24,398 nt of DNA, from assembly GCA_900544875.1 (NCBI GenBank), contig UQWS01000028.1, forward strand, positions 1-24,398. The letters run 5' to 3'. This DNA comes from an uncultured Collinsella sp. GTDB lineage: Bacteria; Actinomycetota; Coriobacteriia; Coriobacteriales; Coriobacteriaceae. Both the position numbers and the translations under genes were made by a program. Positions 21,915-24,398 of the stretch are shown one piece after another. How positions within the stretch are numbered: the stretch's first letter is position 1; each line of letters begins with the position of its first letter. A model generated the notes under the pieces. That model saw nothing but the letters and a program-made list of their open reading frames with translations, was not told the origin of the DNA and did not search any database.

Positions 21915-23576
21915 CTACTCGATCGAGAAGATCACGGGATAGAGCGGCTGCTCGCCACGATGGGCGTCGATCTCCAGGTCGGGCTGAGCCTCCTCGATAG
22001 CGTCGACGATCTCCTGGAAGGCTTCATCGGACAGCTCCTCGCCGGCCAGAATCGTCAGCGCGTCGCCCTCCTCTTCCTCCTGCATGCGGTTGATGCAATC
22101 GAGCGTGACCTGCTTCACGTCGGAGCCGACGACATCGATGGAGCCGGCAATGATGCCCATGACGTCACCGGAGTGAATTGGCGAACCGTCGGAGGCGCTG
22201 GAGTCGCGCACGGCGCGGGTGACCTCGCCATCGCGGACCTCGCTGATGGCGTCGACCATAGCGGCGACGGCATCCTCGAGCTCGGAATCGGGCAGGACCG
22301 CGAACAGCGCGGAGAAGGCCTGCGGAACGGTCTTGGTGGGAACGACGGCGACCTTCTTGTCGGTGCAGGCTGAGGCAGCGGCCTCAGCGGCCATGCGGAT
22401 GTTGCCGTTGTTGGGCAGAATGATGATCGAGGTCGCGTTGACCTGGTCAACAGCGCCCAGCAGGTCTGCAGTCGAGGGGTTCATGGTCTGACCACCCGAC
22501 ACGATCACGTCGACGCCGAGGGACTTGAGGATGTCTGCCTCGCCGGACCCAGCGGCAACGGCGACAAAGCCCAGCGCCTTGGCGGGCTCGGCGGCCTTTT
22601 CCTGGTCCTCATGAATCTTGGCGGTACGGTCGTGGGCCTCCATCTCCATGTTGTGGATAAAGACCTCGTAGATCTGACCAAGCTGAAGCATGTGCTCGAG
22701 CACCAGGTTGGGGGTGTTGGAGTGCACGTGGATCTTGTAATCGGGGTAGGCGCCCACGAGTAGCTCACAGTCGCCCATGGAACCCAGGAACTTAAGGCAC
22801 TCATCCTCGTCAAAGGGAGCGTCAGCCTTAAAGAGGAACTCGTTGCAGTAGCGGAACTCCGAGCCCTCCCAGTCGTCGTTGGCCTCGATCTCAACGCGAT
22901 TGAGGGCCGCGTCGCGGGCAGAGCCAGCGGAATCAAACGTGGCGGAGAAATCCTCGACAACGGTGCTGCGGCCAAGCGCGGCGGCAACAAAGTTCTCCAG
23001 GAAGATGGCAAAGCCAAAGGCGCCGGAGTCGACCACGCCGTTCTCCTTCAGAACGGGTAGAAGGTCGGGCGTGCGAGCGACAGACTGATATGCCTCGACG
23101 ACGATAGCGTCGAGCGCGTCCTCGGCCGAGAACTTCTTCTTTTCGCACTCGTCGGCCTTGGTCGAGACATCGCGCAGCACCGTGAGAATCGTGCCCTCGA
23201 TGGGCTTACGGACGGCCTGGAAGGCGACCTTGACGGCGCGGCGGAACGCATAGGCGATGTTGGCGGACGTGATGGGCTCATCAGCAGAGACGAGACCCTC
23301 GGCCACGCCGCGCAGGATCTGAGAGGTGATGACGCCGGAGTTGCCGCGGGCACCCATCAGGGAGCCGTGGGTGATGGCGCCGGCGATGGCCTCCATATCG
23401 GCATCGGCGGGAAGGGCGGAAAGCTCCTTGGTCACCGAGGCGAGCGTGAGCGACATGTTGGTACCGGTGTCGCCGTCGGGTACGGGGAAGACATTGAGCT
23501 TGTTGATCTCCTCGGCCTTGTCGGAAACAGCAGCCGCAGCGATCGGAAAACAGGTGCGAATGGTCTTTGCAATCAT
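21915..23576 (-). CDS. fakA: Fatty acid kinase catalytic subunit FakA (YloV/DAK family)
   Basis: A 553-residue cytoplasmic kinase that, with a FakB acyl-binding partner, phosphorylates exogenous or recycled fatty acids to acyl-phosphates for PlsX/PlsY. The DhaL-like ATP domain (about 1-200) carries NVFPVPDGDTGTNMSL (28-43) with the Mg-binding aspartates of the DGDTG loop, and GARGNSGVI (75-83). A middle domain contains a Cys/His-bearing stretch (RYCNEFLFKAD, HVHSNTP) and a C-terminal domain runs from about 330 (LGFVAVAAGSGE). Length fits FakA (about 550). No fakB (DegV-type) gene lies in the window. The start is ATG 23576; a GGAG sits about 12 bases upstream, longer than usual. It follows asp23, the conserved yloU-yloV pair. 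Confidence 0.93.
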   Translation of the reverse strand: MIAKTIRTCFPIAAAAVSDKAEEINKLNVFPVPDGDTGTNMSLTLASVTKELSALPADADMEAIAGAITHGSLMGARGNSGVITSQILRGVAEGLVSADEPITSANIAYAFRRAVKVAFQAVRKPIEGTILTVLRDVSTKADECEKKKFSAEDALDAIVVEAYQSVARTPDLLPVLKENGVVDSGAFGFAIFLENFVAAALGRSTVVEDFSATFDSAGSARDAALNRVEIEANDDWEGSEFRYCNEFLFKADAPFDEDECLKFLGSMGDCELLVGAYPDYKIHVHSNTPNLVLEHMLQLGQIYEVFIHNMEMEAHDRTAKIHEDQEKAAEPAKALGFVAVAAGSGEADILKSLGVDVIVSGGQTMNPSTADLLGAVDQVNATSIIILPNNGNIRMAAEAAASACTDKKVAVVPTKTVPQAFSALFAVLPDSELEDAVAAMVDAISEVRDGEVTRAVRDSSASDGSPIHSGDVMGIIAGSIDVVGSDVKQVTLDCINRMQEEEEGDALTILAGEELSDEAFQEIVDAIEEAQPDLEIDAHRGEQPLYPVIFSIE

Positions 23577-23603
23577 GGGTATTTGAATCTCCGTTTTCGG
23601 ATG

Positions 23604-23960
23604 CTAGTTCAGACGGCTCTTGAGCGCGTCGATGTGAATGCCGATCTTAAGGCTGGCGGGATCGATCTGGGCGATCTCCTGCAGGGTGAAGGCAACGGAG
23701 CTCGAAAGATTGTGGCAGACGGACTTCATGTTGACGCCGTTCTCGAGCACGACGTGAAGATCGACCGTAAGGCCGTTCTCGTCGGCGGAGACAAGCACGC
23801 CCTTGCGGAGGCGCTGACCGGCAAGCAGGCGCACGCTCTCGGCGCCCTGGAGCTGCTCAGCCATACCGACGACGCCATAGCACGTCATCGCGGCATAACC
23901 GGCAATATCGGCAATAACGTCGTTCGAGACGCTCAGGCTGCCGTTGATGGTCTCAGACAC
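23604..23960 (-). CDS. Asp23/Gls24 family envelope stress protein (YloU-like)
   Basis: A 118-residue protein of the Asp23 (DUF322) family, seen in its typical position before the FakA gene. Family features include the N-terminal SLSVSNDVIADIAGYAAMTC, the GVVGMAEQ stretch, VDLHVVLENGVNMKSVCHNL, and VAFTLQEI with an amphipathic C-terminus. Members are small cytoplasmic or membrane-associated proteins linked to cell-envelope homeostasis; the precise function is unknown. The start is GTG 23960 with AAGGAG 6 bases upstream. The first gene of the leftward cluster; a tRNA terminator lies 158 bases upstream, so it probably has its own promoter. Confidence 0.92.
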   Translation of the reverse strand: MSETINGSLSVSNDVIADIAGYAAMTCYGVVGMAEQLQGAESVRLLAGQRLRKGVLVSADENGLTVDLHVVLENGVNMKSVCHNLSSSVAFTLQEIAQIDPASLKIGIHIDALKSRLN

Positions 23961-24016
23961 AAGAATCTCCTTATCTGGTGCTCACGGCACCATGTCGTGG
24001 GAGCAATCATTGCAAT

Positions 24017-24022
24017 ATTCTA
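24017..24022 (-). promoter_or_regulatory. Possible -10 element for asp23
   Basis: The - strand reads TAGAAT, 56 bases upstream of the asp23 GTG. No convincing -35 lies 16-18 bases upstream (CCTCAA at 17). A small hairpin (TGGTGC with GCACCA, 23976-23992) would lie in the leader. Weakly supported. Confidence 0.35.
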
Positions 24023-24118
24023 CAACGACCGCGCCATGTTGAGGTGATGGGTCGCGGGATTACATCCTCGACACGAAATGTTGATATGGCAACGTCCGAG
24101 TCAAGTGGTCGCGGCATG

Positions 24119-24148
24119 AAAAAACCCGCCGCATAAGCGACGGGTTTT
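24119..24148 (-). terminator. Intrinsic terminator after tRNA-Asn
   Basis: Leftward, AAAACCCGTCGC pairs with GCGGCGGGTTTT (24137-24148 with 24121-24132) around a TTAT loop, with one G-U pair, and is followed by TTTTTT at its 3' side. It sits 6 bases past the tRNA CCA end. Confidence 0.85.
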
Positions 24149-24154
24149 ACAACC

Positions 24155-24229
24155 TGGCTCCCCGGGTAGGACTCGAACCTACAACAGCGCGGTTAACAGC
24201 CGCGTGCTCTACCATTGAGCTACCGAGGA
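24155..24229 (-). tRNA. tRNA-Asn (anticodon GTT)
   Basis: Leftward, the sequence begins TCCTCGG and ends CCGGGGA-G-CCA, forming a 7-bp acceptor stem (one T-G pair) with encoded CCA at 24157-24155. The D-arm region has TAGCTCAATGGTAGAGCA, the anticodon stem is CGCGG/CCGCG with loop CTGTTAA giving anticodon GTT, and the T-arm is GTAGG-TTCGAGT-CCTAC. Total length with CCA is 75. A single gene with its own promoter and terminator. Confidence 0.97.
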
Positions 24230-24259
24230 ATAGGTGCGTGCTCTCAAGCAACGAAGTTT

Positions 24260-24287
24260 ATTATACGGACGAATCAGCTCAGGGCAA
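24260..24287 (-). promoter_or_regulatory. Promoter of tRNA-Asn
   Basis: On the - strand TTGCCC (24287-24282) and a perfect TATAAT (24265-24260) are separated by 16 bases. Transcription would begin near 24253, about 24 bases before the mature tRNA 5' end. The perfect -10 fits a strongly expressed stable-RNA gene. Confidence 0.75.
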
Positions 24288-24352
24288 GAACTTTTTTAAG
24301 AATTTTTCCGACCTAGTCATTGGCCTTGATTATCGACTTTATCCGAACACCT

Positions 24353-24388
24353 CCCACACTCATCCGTACATGTACGGATGAGTGTGGG
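24353..24388. repeat. 36-bp perfect palindrome
   Basis: CCCACACTCATCCGTACA (24353-24370) is followed directly by its exact reverse complement, with no loop. It lies near the window end, upstream of the tRNA promoter, and may terminate a gene lying beyond the right edge or be a dispersed element. No U-tract is visible on either side. Confidence 0.6.
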
Positions 24389-24398
24389 AACCCGATAC

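Noticed and set aside
23976..23992. Hairpin in the asp23 leader as a riboswitch
   Set aside because: Only a 6-bp stem with a 5-base loop; no known aptamer motif.
1..24398. CRISPR array, prophage, toxin-antitoxin or biosynthetic cluster
   Set aside because: No regularly spaced repeats, phage structural genes, toxin pairs or synthase domains were seen.

Overview
The window looks like the chromosome of a high-GC Coriobacteriia member, most likely Collinsella or a close relative. The basis is GC-rich coding sequence throughout, frequent GTG/TTG starts, and a gene order mixing actinobacterial features (a SepIVA-like gene between coaD and yceD) with Firmicutes-like ones (asp23/yloU, fakA/yloV, recG ... 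plsX, acpP, rnc, smc, ftsY, ffh). The genus is an inference from gene order and composition, not a database match.

Layout. 1-1045 is a scarred mobile-element boundary: the AT-rich C-terminal part of a peptidase E-like gene, a fragment of an IS3-family transposase, and the frameshifted C-terminus of a large serine recombinase, whose last codons overlap the 3' end of a DUF523 gene on the other strand. 975-8018 holds accessory and housekeeping genes: DUF523, ftsH, a short cobalamin adenosyltransferase (the only + strand gene of this part), a MATE exporter, a SPOUT RNA methyltransferase and a thyA-folA pair. 8102-8950 is a small + strand module: a DUF134 helix-turn-helix regulator and a NifX/NifB-like protein with a His/Cys-rich tail, preceded by two CATATG-centred palindromes about five helical turns apart. 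A strong bidirectional hairpin at 9007-9046 separates it from the large leftward cluster.

9067-23960 is a nearly gapless leftward cluster of 14 genes, in transcription order: asp23, fakA, recG, rsmD, coaD, sepIVA-like, yceD, rpmF, plsX, acpP, rnc, smc, ftsY, ffh. Overlapping stop/start codons link recG-rsmD, rsmD-coaD, sepIVA-yceD and smc-ftsY. The cluster joins fatty acid activation and phospholipid synthesis (fakA, plsX, acpP), coenzyme A synthesis (coaD), ribosome and rRNA functions (rsmD, rpmF, yceD, rnc), chromosome maintenance (recG, smc), division or envelope elongation (sepIVA-like) and membrane protein targeting (ftsY, ffh). A U-tract hairpin between rpmF and plsX and a 22-bp perfect palindrome between plsX and acpP suggest the cluster is internally divided. 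The window ends with a tRNA-Asn(GTT) gene with a clear promoter and terminator, then a perfect 36-bp palindrome.

Most of the window is conserved core genome. The parts least explained by known biology are the recombinase scar in DUF523, the DUF134/NifX-like module with its paired operators and long gene overlap, and the palindromes at 4052-4118, 16025-16046 and 24353-24388.
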